DNA of 64,000 nucleotides from Ligula intestinalis. Lineage: Eukaryota > Platyhelminthes > Cestoda > Diphyllobothriidea > Diphyllobothriidae. A program made the position numbers and the translations under genes. Numbering within the stretch: position 1 is the first letter of the stretch; each line of letters opens with the position of its first letter. The stretch lies in the NCBI GenBank assembly GCA_036362985.1, contig JAYGXS010000004.1, positions 71,892,408-71,956,407 of the forward strand, given 5' to 3'. Under the pieces are notes generated by a model that was not told the origin of the DNA, ran no database searches, and saw nothing but the letters and a program-made list of their open reading frames with translations. Positions 12,439-20,689 of this stretch are shown piece by piece.

Positions 12439-15400
12439 ATTACATGCACGAAGCAATTATCGACAAAGGCAACAAAGGTTCAAATGGTCATTTCTGGCTT
12501 ATTGGCCGTCGTCAACCAGCCATACCTAGCCCAGGGGTAACGAACAGATCAAATTTTAAATGAAGAAAGTCATCGTCAACAAGGACAACGCGTACTGTAA
12601 TGGCCGTTCCTGACATTTAAGATGGCATCAGCAAGGCATACAAAACAAGAGCTGCTGTGGAACCCATTTAGTTCGGAAGCCTATTCGATCGGTGTTCGCA
12701 AATTTCTGAGTGAATATATATAAAGCAGTAAAGGGGGTTTGACAGCATTTGGTGCTAACTTGATGCAGAACTGTTTCGGGCTTATTAGCCTTCATCAGCC
12801 AAGCATAACCCTGAGCACCAGCTGGTCAGACAACACAAACAAACGGACTCAAAGATGGCACAGTTGGTCCACCACTGGTGTCTATCAGATGGGTCATAAG
12901 CACTTCATCGAACCGCAGTTCATCAGCGCCTCGCCACCTGCCATTTGCTGTCACTGCTTATCGGGAATATATTCACTCAGAAATGTGCGAATACCGATCG
13001 AATAGGCTTCCGAAATAAACAAATTTCATGTGATGGTCAGAGTTCCCCAACGGGTGACCGCCAGCCAGGTCGATTCAGGCCAAGTCATAATAGCAGTAAG
13101 GGGGGTATGACATTCTGAGTGAATATATACCCGATCAGCAGCGACAGCAAATAGCAGGTAGCGAGGTTTTGATGAACCCCAGAATCGGCCTGGCAGGCGG
13201 TCACCCGTTGGGGACCTCTGACCACCACATGAACTTTGTTTAGTTCGGAAGCCTATTTGATCTGTGTTTGCACATTTCTGAGTGAATATAAAGATGAAAG
13301 AGATTACATAACGCACTTTGCCATCGGATCTTGCTAAAAGCCCAGACATGTGTTTCGCTTATGTTTCTGCTATTGCGAGATGCAGTAATGAGGTATTCGG
13401 CTCCTTTATGGGTCTCCTAGCGCGCCCTCCGCGGTTTCTGTCACAAGATCTCCAGAAAACCATAAATTGAACTGTTCAGTCATATTGCATCATTGTTTTC
13501 TTGCAGAAATCAGCGCGAACGATGGTTGGATGCTATCAAGGATGGCTACTACAGTATCCCCAGTTGTGTCACCTACGATACCTGGGGTAAGTTGTTGCTA
13601 GGCCTGACATGTCATGCCTCTTGAAGGGCAAAACTAAGAACTTTCCTGTGCCTCCTCTGTCTCCTATCAGACTGCCCCCAAGTGCTTGCTATCACTGGTC
13701 ACGGTGCAAAAGAATCCGATGAACTTGACGTGAAGGAGGGTGATCTCATGAATGTCATTGTGAAGCTGTCGGATGGTGAGTCATTTGGCAGATATTGTTG
13801 TGCACGTAGAGAAGAACATGACGCAGCACCTGGCTTGTAAATTGGCAGTGCCCAGAACTACAATATGGGTCCTTAATGCCGAAGTTTGTGAAAGGCGAAC
13901 AATCATTCATTAATCGGCCTGTAAAAAACCAGAAATAATAACTTATGACATCAAGCAAATTTTAAACTTAAAGGGATTATTCAAAGGATTATTAGACTAT
14001 TTTTCGAGCATAATTTTCGAAATCGTGAAAAATCGCTCTTACTGTGACCAATACATACAAATATAATCGTAAGATGAAATTGCAAACATACTTTTTTCGC
14101 ATATGATCAGAGGTTTATTTTCGTCAGGTTTTCGTTGAAAATCTGGAGAATATTTCATGGTTTTTCGCATGTTTAAGTTTTTTCATGAGTTATGAGGACT
14201 TTCCATTTGTCTATTGAGACCTTTAAAGTAAACTAGTTCTTAGAGGTATTCTTTGAAGAATATACTTTTGCATACAATTTCGGTAACAGTTAGGTTTATC
14301 TATCACTTTAGATACTCCTAGCATCAGAATGCTGCCTTATAGTACTGGTGATATAATTATAGCTGATTTGTATTTTATTAGTTAACATTGATATTAAGGT
14401 TTATTCCAGTTTTCAGTTTACCTCGATTTGTAAACTTTAACTTAGCTAAGTTTATTGAGTTCAACTTAGTGTATAAAAATAAGTTTAGTGCATTTGTTAA
14501 ACGGTAGCGGTATCTAATAAAGCTAAAAACTAAAATAATTTAAAATTAAAATTAAGTTTTTAAAATAAATGCTAAACTTAAATCTGAATGAAAACTTATA
14601 AAACGTAAAGCAAACACAGCACTTGTGGCAAGGGCTTTCCAAAGTGGTAGATCAACCTTATTGTTACCAAGCTTTCATATAAAGATGGCCGGTTGAGGCA
14701 TATTTTTTACTTATTAACACACCAAAACTCATTGTCAAAAAAAGAATGAAAACAACAAACATTAGATATATTTATGCTTAATATCAGTTTAAGCACGTAA
14801 TGGGCTAGGTTTATAAGGCACAGAAACATGTGAAAGTAGCCTTTTCCCGAGTTAGTGTCTAAGCAAAAATTGGGAATTTCAATAAGATGTTTTGCATTTC
14901 CCAAACATAAGTGATACAATTTTGGTAAAATTGAAGAAAACTCTCATGTCCCTCTGTAGTGGAGAATTTTGACCAAATTTGGTTGCTTCAAGACCTGGTT
15001 CAATGATGAAAAATGCGTCAAAAATTGGCCAAATTTGTATTTATATTACTCTTGAGTCTGTCGTGATCTTAATTACGTATGTGTGGATAGTATATTGCGT
15101 GAAATTTCATCGCACAAACGCCTTAAATTGAAAAAGATTGTTTTTATTGTCTTGTTACACAATTAACTACTCCCACTTTCGCCAAATTAATGCCTTTTTT
15201 CTAGGATGGTGTTTTTCTTAGCAAAAAGGCTTTCGCAGAATTAAATCTAGTCAATGGATCAAACTTATGTGACCAAATATATGGTAAAGTACCCAGTCAA
15301 ATTTCGTCATGAACATTGCAAGATTTTTAGCGCATACTGTCTATATTCAGTACGGCCTAAAAATCATGTAACAAACTGATATATGCGAAGGATTGATACC

Positions 15401-18400
15401 GCTCGCTAAATGGCATTGAGTAAGGTTATCATACTGATTACCGTGAAGTCTTTTTTGAAATAATTTCAGTCACGATAGGATGCCAGCATTTTAATGAGCT
15501 TTGTTCTGTCCGCTAACAAAACGTGTGTACTGTAAAAGGTACCTGAATATGCATTATGCAGTTTTATCATTGGCTTAGACTATCTTTTATGCGCAACATG
15601 CAGGAAAAATGTATTGTACTCGTTTGGTAGGAAATTACGCCCTCTTTGCATGTTATACCTAAAGAGAGGGTATCTTTCGGTTTTAAAAACGTCGATACAT
15701 TAATGAAGAAGGAAGGTCGAGCGCCGGATAAAGTTGTTTATAATTCTGAGCTTTCGGGCTCTTGCAGGAGCCTATCATCAGATATAAAGGCCTCCATGAA
15801 AAGCAAGCGACAGTAATAGGGGGTAGGTGCCAATCGAACACCATAGGGTGAGGGGAGGTTAGAGGTTGGAGGGAGGGAGGGAGGGAAAGTCCACCATCAG
15901 GACTGGTAGCTTTCACGAAAACGGGCAACAGTTGTGGTGGGGGATAAGAGCTAGTCGAACGTCATATGGGCAGAGGGAGGGAGGGGAGTTTGACAGGTAA
16001 GGAGGAGAGGTGAGGGTTCATTAATCAGCTGTGTCCGCCGTGCGGGTGGTCCTGCGGAGAGCAGTTTATGTGGGTGCCAACTCAATACATCTGTTTACTG
16101 AGTTGTCATCCACGGCCCAGGCTTCAATTAGCTCGCGTTCGGTCTTTCTCCCGGCGTGAGCAATTACCCTCGTTGCTGCGACATTAAAGTCGTGGCCCGT
16201 CTCATGGGTGTGGGCCGCCACTTGCGACAGTGCGTCACTTAGCCTGACAGCCCGCTTATGTTCGTTCATGCGCGAACCCAGGATGCGATACACCACCCCG
16301 GATTGCTCTGTGGTGTTCAGCTGGTCTTTTATTTTCCGTACCTGGCTGCGCATGGTAGCCTTGGGACGGTGTGCAATTCCGACACCCATTTCCGAATATT
16401 TGTTTAACCTACTGACGGCTACATTTGAATTCAATGTCCACAAACTGCGCGCAGTGTACATCCTATTTAAGAAATAGTATGTTTTCGTCTGCGGTGTGAG
16501 CAAGAAGTCCATATTTACAACTAAATAGTGCACCAGATATGGAACATGCTTTATAATTTGTAGGCAAACTAATGAATTGACGGTTCTGATTTGTAATGAA
16601 TGAACACCTTAAGATCGTTAAAAAGCCCACAATTTTAAAAAAATTTAGAACTGAAGTGGGAATGTTATCGCAATTAACTTGTCTGTATTGATACATTTTC
16701 ACCGATTGCTAGCGTAACTTTCTTGTCCCATTTTTCCTGTGGCTCATCCGCGATCCTCACCAGCAGCTGCACAGCTGTAGGCAGATGAACCCTGCCGGAA
16801 TAAGCAAAGGAGTTTGTAGTGTTCATTTCTGGGTCATTAGCCGTCATCAGCTATTTATACTCCAAGGTAGTGCAATCTTCAATGTTCGATTTAACGCTCT
16901 ATATTTTGAGCCACGGGGGTGTTGTCTTGCCTATTCACGTGGGAAGATATTGACATTCATTGATGCTTCTTTACCGTCGATCGCTAACAGAACTCACTTG
17001 TCCTACTCTGTCTTATAATCAGATTTTGAAAAACAGGTTTTTGGTCAAGGAGTGAAAGAGCACAAAAGCAGTTGTCTTATCAAGAGTTTGTCGTTCTTTA
17101 GATCACCTAAAATGTAGTAGCTTCATTCCTTATATCATCCTTGGAAGAGGAAGAAGTAGAGACGATTTCTGGGACCACAGTGTATCCTGGCTGACGTTTC
17201 AAAAGCTTGCTGGCTTCCATCGTCAGAGCGTGACGTCTGTATTTCTGTTTGCGTCAGATAAATGTGAACGACCATTCGTCATTCGCCTATGTGTCAATCG
17301 ATTTTACCGATCGATTATCGTGGCTGTTTGAATTGCTCGCGTCCTCACGAGCGGCCTCTTGATTTGTGTTAAGTCGTTGTTGTGTCTCGTGAGTGATTCC
17401 ACTCTCTTTACTCACGGCCGCCGGCTGTTGGCCCTGCTTATCTCTCTTCGCTCGACCTAGTGCTTTGTTCTGAGCCGATGTTAGCCTTTTGCGGAGTTCT
17501 TGGTAGGCGAGCTGAAGGTCCATGGCGCTGTTTAGTGTGCCAGTTTAGGACCAACTTTCTAGCAGCAATCTGTTTAACTTGTCGTTGGCTCGGCCTATTA
17601 CCTTTACTTTTTCAAAGGCGAATGTGTGTTTCTTCTGCTTTACGTGGTCATAGACCAAAGACAGCTTATCCCCGCGGTTGATTGCGAGCTGATGCTCATG
17701 CAACCTTGTGCCAAGGCCTCTGCCCGTTTCACCTACGTACCTTGCAGTGCAGTCTTGGCATGGTTTGCTGTAGACCACAGCTGATTGTTCTGTCAAAGGT
17801 AGTGGGTCTTTGGGCCTCATTATCTGCTGTCTGATGGTTAAATCCGGCCTATGAGCCACACTGATGTAAAGGAAATCTGATAAACAGGGATTGTCTACGG
17901 CGGTGGTTGAGAGGAGGAGTGTGCTGACCTGTTTTATTCTTCTCCAATTTCCTTTTACAGCGCTAGTATAAAACAGGGGTCAGCAGCGGATGCAGAAGGA
18001 GAGAGAAAGAGAGAGGGTCGGTGGGAGGCGAGGTAAACAAAAGACTCGTCATTGGACAGCATAACGTAAGCTGAGAGGCGAAATACAAAGACAATAGACC
18101 GATAACTGAATATTATAAGGGGGGTTTAGAAGAGGAGGAGGAGAAGGGGGAAGAAGATAACGCAGCAGCTTCAATCTGCTTGGCTCGTGCCCAATCATGA
18201 GGCGAAGAAAATTCTGAATCGTATGTGACAGGAAATTAGCTACGACATTTATCCCAAACCAATCTCTCAAACATTTCGCACAGAAAGCCAAACGGGATTG
18301 ATAATGCATAAGGGATACCGTATTGATACCATATAACGCACGACTGCTGTTTTAAGAAGCCAGTGAGATAATGAAAGCCTTTTCTCTCGCATGTAGAGTT

Positions 18401-20155
18401 ATAATATCCATTGGACAAAATATTTTGACAGAAACCAAACGTTACAACTAAATAAAAGCCACTTTACTCAAATTATATTTCAGGTTGATTTAATTATTCG
18501 CGTGTCTCCTGCGTATATAGTCTCAAATAACCTTTTTTCTTTATTTTTGTAGCAAAAGGTCCGTGCGCTTGTTTGTTGTAGTTATTAGCTTGAATTGATG
18601 TTGTGACTTTCCATAATAACAGCCTAGGTACTGCTATTTCCCACTTTTTGATGCAAAACTTTAAATATGCCACATTGCGCTCTGTTATGACCCACGCATG
18701 TTGCCCCTGTTACCACCGGTTCTTTTTTACAGAAATTAGAACTTTTGTTTGCCGTGCTGAGGTTATATAGCTATCCCTTTCGACGAACGTAAGGTTTCAA
18801 AGGCATGCTTTTATACTATTTCTGGTAGATACAAACCTGTCTCAGTTAATGACAGTACTTACCACACCCCCCTCCTTACCGATATTTGAATCCTTTTCCA
18901 TACAATCTCCATGGTCCTGATTATTGTTTCGTCCATTTGGCAGGAATGGGTGTGCCGATTTCTAAACTAGCTATTTCCTGTAACTTTATAAGGTTGGTGC
19001 AAAGTTTTCGATCTCACTACCACCTTTTTCGCATATCTGTCTACTTATTTTGTAGCAGTAGCCATGTTTTTTTCTACTTTTACATTGACTCTTTCCCAGT
19101 AGTCCATGCTAAATTATGCCCTTTGGCAATTACAATTCCCATCCAGTGTTCATTGGCCGGTATGGCTGCTCAGTGCGACGCAGTCCATTCGTATGTAGCA
19201 ATTAACCCCCTCCTCCATTGTTTACTATTGGTTGTATTCCACAGTTCACTTATCTAGCGTCTCAAATAAGGTTATTTAAATAATTATTCCTATTGTCAGG
19301 AGGGTTTAGCAGGTTTTCTTAATTCAAGTAGGGCGAGTAAAATTAATGCAAATGTGATTAAATCCTCAGCGCACGGCGTGACTTGGAGCTCAATTGTAGA
19401 ATGTTGGCTGCACAAAGGCCTTCCCTGCTTTGTGGGTCCAAATCTCATCGAGGCCGCCAATTTTTCAAAACTAGGTCAACTGAATTAACCAAATCTGTCA
19501 ACTTCCCCCCCCCCCCGCCCGCATCAGAAGTAAGTTAGCCTTGTAGTCATTCTGATGGATTCTAGATGTTTGTTTAGGAAATCCTCCCCAGACATCCACC
19601 TTGCTGTGAATTCCATACGATCAGTAAGTTTAGTGGTAAAATCGATCCAAGTGAGATTAAATGCAGGGTGCACGTTGAGCCTCGTAGCTCAATGGTAGGG
19701 CGTCGACTACTCAAAAGCCTTCCCCGCTCTGGACTCTCACCAAGACCATGCCTTTTTAACAATTTGGTCGACTGAATTATTCCTATTATTTTTTTAATTT
19801 ATACGCTCTATGTTTTAATCATTTTTCTCTCCCTTAGTATGTCCCGACCAGTTAACCCCTAGTACCATCAGCCCCGTTTGTGGTTTTTGCGTGTTCTAGT
19901 CAAGCAGAAACGTAACTGTTGTTCTTTTTTGCATTATTTGTTGTAGGATGGTTTAAAGGTGCTCTACCGGACAACCGGATGGGCTGGGTACCCAAGTCCG
20001 CCTGCGTCGAAGTGGATGATGCCCAGGCCCGTAGACAAACGATGAAGAACTACCTACTCTCTGAGGAGGCGCATAAGGCCTATGCAGAACGCAAGGCTCA
20101 AGAACGTCGAAACACGTTTGCCCGTGTTCATGAACTACGTTCCCGAGATATCTAA
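415..20155 (+). CDS. Ephexin-type RhoGEF, paralogue 1 (3' seven exons; gene continues left of window)
   Basis: Rho-family guanine nucleotide exchange factor; by family it would promote GDP release from Rho GTPases at the membrane or cytoskeleton. Seven exons join in frame: 415-616, 1745-1840, 8283-8458, 10609-10977, 13507-13586, 13671-13775, 19947-20155, giving 411 residues after the split first codon. The DH third conserved region reads LPMQRVMRLRLLV. A PH domain follows (LLKEGNLRLLE, then LFLFTDVLLISRR, ending at the C-terminal helix RERWLDAI), then an SH3 domain (DELDVKEGD, GWFKG, GWVPKS) and a charged 45-residue tail. DH-PH-SH3 is the ephexin order. All seven junctions have AG acceptors and GT donors and compatible phases. 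The 5' DH exons must lie upstream of the window, since the second copy at 38-62 kb has them. Gene symbol withheld because the orthology is not resolved. Confidence 0.88.
617..1744 (+). other. Intron of paralogue 1, no gene seen
   Basis: AT-rich intron. A degenerate stretch at about 1005-1135 has several ccctaa/aaccct-like words but no regular repeat. No coding match or recognised mobile element was seen. Confidence 0.6.
1745..1840 (+). CDS. RhoGEF paralogue 1, exon: DH to PH linker helix
   Basis: 32 codons in phase 0, from LVEKCNREKG to LEFKSSIA, acceptor ccttttag and donor gtgagt. Corresponds to the 96-base exon 47386-47481 of paralogue 2. This is the last DH helix that leads into the PH domain. 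Confidence 0.88.
2061..2240 (-). mobile_element. PLE lineage D2, 3' end fragment
   Basis: On the minus strand it carries the shared lineage signature: ctgatgatgaatc, then aaaacgtcaggcgaataaa, then ttgtcccagcgatcaag. This matches the tails at 24480-24545 and 30742-30830. Only the 3' untranslated part is present. The ribozyme-like core has AAAA where GAAA is expected. Confidence 0.7.
2264..3060. other. Intron stretch, nothing recognised
   Basis: AT-rich, short random ORFs only; no splice-bounded exon or repeat match seen between the PLE D2 tail and the PLE A element. Confidence 0.5.
3065..3394 (-). repeat. PLE A pseudo-LTR, 3' copy
   Basis: Direct repeat of 5795-6145, from tttcagaagataaattgg to caactggggc plus ccgc. 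It includes the readthrough codons of the ORF and a hammerhead fold. Confidence 0.85.
3081..3120 (-). ncRNA. Hammerhead ribozyme fold in 3' pseudo-LTR of PLE A
   Basis: Minus strand in order: GGC (stem I), CTGACGA core, GAATTTATC (short stem II), GAAA core, AACA..TGTT (stem III around AACGTA), C at the cleavage position, GCC (stem I). All invariant core bases are present. Stem II is weak. Hammerheads are known from PLE pseudo-LTRs. Confidence 0.75.
3515..5788 (-). CDS. PLE A polyprotein: reverse transcriptase plus GIY-YIG endonuclease, C-terminal stop mutation
   Basis: Replicates its own RNA by target-primed reverse transcription; the endonuclease nicks the target. The first ATG gives 757 residues; the open frame extends 9 codons further upstream without an ATG. 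Numbering from that extended frame: finger motif RPDKGMGVVLMD at 259-270; LYGLPKIHKDG at 337; motif A FSLDVSSLF at 404 (Asp407); motif B GVAMGSPLGPLLAN at 467; motif C YVDD at 504-507; GIY-YIG core CIYSLTCSCGAGYIGR at 705-720, followed by KRVREH. The ORF stops at TGA just after KEAF, but the same frame stays open to 3239 and continues with residues matching copy E (EAFRFIYC there). So a single nonsense change, probably CGA to TGA, removes about 91 residues including the late GIY-YIG helix. No frameshift was seen elsewhere. Domesticated use is not indicated. Confidence 0.92.
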   Translation of the reverse strand: MGIFAKLKQNKDPAVLKALNGYLRINTKLVEANSRASFIERCVEVNEYPTFYWRAMRRSRTVITSDTLRRFAKNELESVRVKMEELGHHSFQRAATLDHLNADERLEFENYVQSIGEKRGEAKTTSLLRSVQECRPQSKLPEDPSRYVHNYSSVSLDKTSLEALSLGPKFCCPRQKPNQLELETQFENLLNQTHDLQPVSAESMQHLKSTLVNCSYQYLNSGQNHRGLLTKAHMEKLRQLRQNKEILITRPDKGMGVVLMDRTDYIAKMQSILSAEQKFSKTEKDKDRTEEVETQLTDCLKRLQKDGVISEYDLERLRPVGTHIPRLYGLPKIHKDGVPVHPILDMRNSPYHATAKWLADKLKPIECQIAPHSLRDTFEFVDGVKDLDLNGMMMFSLDVSSLFTNVPVTETVDFSCEFITLTQQNIGIPVTALKELLLKCTLNVQFLFDNNLYRQLDGVAMGSPLGPLLANIFMGKLEATQLSHQINNLTYYKRYVDDIFAVASDKTNLSTLMHTVNRAHKSIKFTLEEEQSGSLPLLDVLLSKRADGSIQRRVYRKKTWSGQYINLASFVPLNFKRNLIRCLTQRAKRICSTDSIEEELKIFEGVFRQNGYPCRFIAKNMAERPTKPSVLTVEKKRIFIRVPFKGDGPSELLRRRLSQAVATIFPAANAHVLFSTTPILYGEIKDKLPAQTTSMCIYSLTCSCGAGYIGRTSRRLSKRVREHIPAWLGKGELKGVNSSILAHLVDSNHRVHAKEAF
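5795..6145 (-). repeat. PLE A pseudo-LTR, 5' copy
   Basis: Direct repeat of 3065-3394 with a longer G-rich tract (runs of six to nine G at 5925-5980, a G-quadruplex-prone tract on the + strand). Lies directly upstream of the ORF start, so it would supply the 5' leader. Confidence 0.85.
5811..5850 (-). ncRNA. Hammerhead ribozyme fold in 5' pseudo-LTR of PLE A
   Basis: Same fold as 3081-3120, with T instead of C before GCC; both satisfy the NUH cleavage rule. Self-cleavage here would define the 5' end of the element RNA. Confidence 0.75.
6160..6540. other. Intron stretch, nothing recognised
   Basis: AT-rich DNA between PLE A and a foldback-element fragment; no coding or repeat match seen. Confidence 0.5.
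6550..6750 (+). repeat. Left-arm fragment of the foldback element family
   Basis: Shares gcgaaagattgatac, aaggttctcatactgat and tttcagtcaccataggatgc with the left arms at 15355-15540, 32640-32760 and 59750-59910. No right arm is present. Confidence 0.65.
6755..6870 (-). mobile_element. PLE E-like junction fragment
   Basis: Minus strand has the PLE start context atgggaatttttgctgaa preceded by ttgccaatacgac, like 48840-48935 and PLE A at 5770-5815. Only the ORF start and pseudo-LTR edge remain. Confidence 0.5.
6895..7480 (-). mobile_element. Diverged PLE lineage C 3' fragment
   Basis: Contains aaggaagaagaagag, an aaaaccttctcgcc stretch and cgtcagagatttg in the same order and spacing as the lineage C tail at 7509-7640 and 17140-17240. 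Strongly decayed; no usable reading frame. Confidence 0.5.
7509..8165. mobile_element. PLE lineage C head-to-head pair
   Basis: Left part (about 7509-8045) is minus strand: tail with cgtcagagcgtgatg, then coding remnants matching 17545-17600 (ggaccagctttccagcagc, cttggctcggcctacta). Right part (about 8046-8165) is the same tail on the plus strand (gctctgacgatc, aaaacgtcagcc, ggtctcaggaattg). The two broken 5' ends meet near 8045 and the tails face outward. Confidence 0.6.
8283..8458 (+). CDS. RhoGEF paralogue 1, exon: PH domain start
   Basis: 58 codons plus two bases, phase 0 entry. RQLLKEGNLRLLE is PH strand 1 and LFLFTDVLLISRRKG the strand 3 to 4 region typical of DH-linked PH domains. Acceptor gctttgctag, donor gtaagc. 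Same length as 50459-50634. Confidence 0.92.
8770..8945 (+). mobile_element. Hammerhead SINE copy
   Basis: tRNA-like remnant, then gactgg, ctgatga (8872-8878), stem II tgactaatgagcca and gaaa. The 3' half of stem I is lost. Confidence 0.65.
8946..9115 (+). mobile_element. Hammerhead SINE copy, decayed
   Basis: tRNA-like head around tgcgggttaaagcctcgag (B-box-like), then gactgcctgaggacggttaatgagcca in two parts; the GAAA core has become CAAA. In tandem with the copy to its left. Confidence 0.6.
9225..9660. mobile_element. PLE lineage D head-to-head pair, right copy lacks its tail
   Basis: 9225-9535 is minus strand and matches the 55560-55840 tail (cctgatatttcggattctg, cataggtag, gctgtcgtcagag). 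9540-9655 is plus strand and matches the GIY-YIG C-terminus coding region of 55880-55990 (gagccgcgaactgctcgag, ggttctcaggcccacagtcc). Junction near 9535. Confidence 0.65.
9700..9795 (+). mobile_element. SINE tRNA-like head fragment
   Basis: gtggctcactggttagggcg (A-box-like) and gggttcgaaactcga (B-box-like), without the ribozyme part. Confidence 0.6.
9830..10600. other. Intron stretch, nothing recognised
   Basis: No coding match, no member of the repeat families found here; ends at the acceptor of the next PH exon. Confidence 0.5.
10609..10977 (+). CDS. RhoGEF paralogue 1, exon: PH domain middle with long loop
   Basis: Starts DKYLVEDVCPRDKIRVEVE, aligned with EKFYVLEVCPLEKIKAFVE of paralogue 2. 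A Ser/Arg-rich loop (SRESSLRHPRSSSASRS) then PH strands FFPFILSCQTEDG and KYNLMADAL. It is 12 bases longer than 52658-53014; the difference falls in the loop. Acceptor acacacag, donor gtaagt. Confidence 0.92.
10978..11640. other. Intron stretch, nothing recognised
   Basis: Short ORFs without splice-supported boundaries; no repeat match seen. Confidence 0.5.
11665..11770 (-). mobile_element. Hammerhead SINE copy
   Basis: Minus strand: gactgg, ctgatga, cggctaaaaaacca, gaaa, tggccatt, cccgac, then a B-box-like cccgggtttgaatctcggg upstream. The core is intact; stem II has one mismatch and stem I has one mismatch. Confidence 0.75.
11780..11965 (+). mobile_element. Hammerhead SINE copy
   Basis: Plus strand: ctgatgatggctaatagg, gaca in place of gaaa, tagccatt, ccggtc. 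tRNA-like head largely decayed. Opposite in orientation to the neighbouring copy at 11665. Confidence 0.65.
12205..12380 (+). mobile_element. Hammerhead SINE copy with well-kept tRNA-like head
   Basis: A-box-like tgactcaatggtgagagc and B-box-like gagttcaaaactcgag (12233-12290), then ctgatga (12333-12339), stem II cggcaaatgagcca, gaaa (12354-12357). This copy shows the order of the unit: tRNA-like head, spacer of about 40 bases, hammerhead. Confidence 0.75.
12404..12436. repeat. (AT)n microsatellite
   Basis: About 16 uninterrupted AT units just downstream of a SINE copy. Confidence 0.95.
12480..12545 (-). mobile_element. Hammerhead SINE ribozyme fragment
   Basis: Minus strand: ggctgg, ttgacga, cggccaataagcca, gaaa, tgaccatt. 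First core base C changed to T. Confidence 0.65.
12660..13300. repeat. Complex inverted and direct repeat cluster with an inserted SINE fragment
   Basis: The motif ttcggaagcctatt, then ctgagtgaatata, occurs at 12674-12720 (+), 12968-13014 (-) and 13248-13290 (+), with ctgagtgaatatata again at 13111. The segment around 12905-13080 (aacgggtgaccgccagcc) is inverted relative to 13110-13245 (ggcggtcacccgttgg). A hammerhead SINE fragment (minus, about 12768-12815) sits inside. Confidence 0.75.
13507..13586 (+). CDS. RhoGEF paralogue 1, exon: PH C-terminal helix
   Basis: Encodes NQRERWLDAI, the PH C-terminal helix with its invariant Trp, then a linker to the SH3 domain. Acceptor ttgcag, donor gtaagt; 80 bases as in paralogue 2. 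Confidence 0.9.
13671..13775 (+). CDS. RhoGEF paralogue 1, exon: SH3 N-terminal half
   Basis: Encodes VLAITGHGAKESDELDVKEGD, the SH3 first strand, RT loop and diverging turn. The usual ALYDY is VLAIT. Split Gly codon at the donor gtgagt. 105 bases as in paralogue 2. Confidence 0.9.
13776..15340. other. Intron stretch, AT-rich, one possible decayed hammerhead
   Basis: Nothing coding. Around 14075-14140 the minus strand reads cctgacgaaaataaac, then gcgaaaaaagtatgtttgc, which resembles a decayed PLE A pseudo-LTR hammerhead. 14390-14600 is very A/T-rich. Confidence 0.45.
15345..15690 (+). repeat. Left half of a foldback element, cut by a PLE
   Basis: Shares cagtacggcctaaaaatcat, cattgagtaaggtt and ttcagtcacgataggatgcc with 59735-59910 and 32640-32760. 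It stops where the PLE B tail begins near 15706. Confidence 0.65.
15706..16395 (-). mobile_element. PLE lineage B, 5' truncated, with a deletion in the GIY-YIG motif
   Basis: Minus strand. Tail of 3' untranslated DNA, then ORF end ending NRCIELAPT and coding upward to GVGIAHRPKATMRSQV. The YIG half of the nuclease motif is missing: GVVYRI is followed directly by LGSRMNEH, while the copy at 42132 has CNYTGQTGRV between them. The loss is in frame. A ctgatgataggctc..gaaagctcag hammerhead-like segment lies at about 15755-15795. Confidence 0.85.
16800..16930 (-). mobile_element. Hammerhead SINE copy
   Basis: Minus strand: ctgatga, cggctaatgaccca, gaaa, tgaacac. The head side is eroded, though gatattgacattcattgat at 16945 matches the upstream module of the copies at 51060 and 63825. 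Confidence 0.65.
17140..17865 (-). mobile_element. PLE lineage C, 5' truncated GIY-YIG end
   Basis: Minus strand coding remnant AHRPDLTIRQQIMRPKD, then SAVVYSKPCQDCTARYVGETGR and LHEHQLAINRGDKLS, i.e. a GIY-YIG domain with the CxxC insertion usual in PLEs. A stop and frame change at 17523-17545 split it from a hydrophilic C-terminal tail (17287-17523). Tail and hammerhead-like segment at 17188-17230. No RT domain remains. Confidence 0.82.
17188..17230 (-). ncRNA. Hammerhead-like fold in PLE C tail
   Basis: Minus strand: gct, ctgacga, t, ggaagc..gctttt (stem II), gaaa, cgtc, agcc. Core bases present with one extra T after the first core block; stem III is only two base pairs with no loop. Confidence 0.5.
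17880..19360. other. Intron stretch, nothing recognised
   Basis: Purine-rich patch at 17990-18035 and 18115-18160; otherwise no coding or repeat match seen. Confidence 0.5.
19365..19785 (+). repeat. tRNA-like repeat family 2, two units in tandem
   Basis: Unit tails carry tagctcaatggtag.., aaagccttccc and a B-box-like segment, ending with aactaggtcaactgaattaa. First unit 19365-19495 is partial; second 19515-19785 has the roughly 150-base 5' module (agttagccttgtagtcattc, gattctagatg) plus the tRNA-like part (cctcgtagctcaatggtagg). Same family at 48355-48710 and 60905-61200. Confidence 0.7.
19947..20155 (+). CDS. RhoGEF paralogue 1, last exon: SH3 C-terminal half and tail
   Basis: Encodes WFKGALPDNRMGWVPKS, the SH3 tryptophan and distal strands; the common SNYV of the 3-10 turn is SACV. 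A charged tail (EEAHKAYAERKAQERR) follows and ends RSRDI then TAA. Acceptor ttgttgtag. 209 bases as in paralogue 2. Confidence 0.92.
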
Positions 20156-20616
20156 CTCATTTCACATCCGCCTTTTATGATTGGCTCTTTCAGCATACTC
20201 CTTCAGAAATCACGCTCAGCTATATATAAATATGCGCACCTGTGATAACTTGATCCACCCTTTACATATCAACCCCGCATGTGTTCCAGATGCGCCTGGA
20301 CTGACCTATCTCTTCATTTTTGCAAGCTTTTTTGAGATTTCAGTGATCTTGTGTAAAAGTTAGTTTCGTTTTTAGATTTATGGCATGTTTATTATCCCCA
20401 TATCCTATTCTAGGACGTCGGAGAGCTTAGCTGCAAAGGACAAATTTGTGGGTATTTTGAGGTGATCCAGCTTGATTTTGTGTTTACTTTAACCTTTGCA
20501 GTCCTCGTTAAGTAAGTGTTGTCGGCTAATAAGCCTCCTTAATTCTGTATGGTTAGATTATTGGTAAGATTTGAGTTAAAATGGCTCCTAACCGCTGTAA
20601 AAGGGACATCAGTAGT

Positions 20617-20622
20617 AATAAA
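20617..20622 (+). terminator. Possible poly(A) signal of RhoGEF paralogue 1
   Basis: AATAAA about 460 bases after the stop codon; the first exact hexamer seen downstream. Position is not supported by anything else. Confidence 0.3.
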
Positions 20623-20689
20623 CACGCCATTATCAGGAGGAAAAAAGTTAGTGTCGTTGGAACAAGAAGTTTTTCTTTTGACGTTTCAT

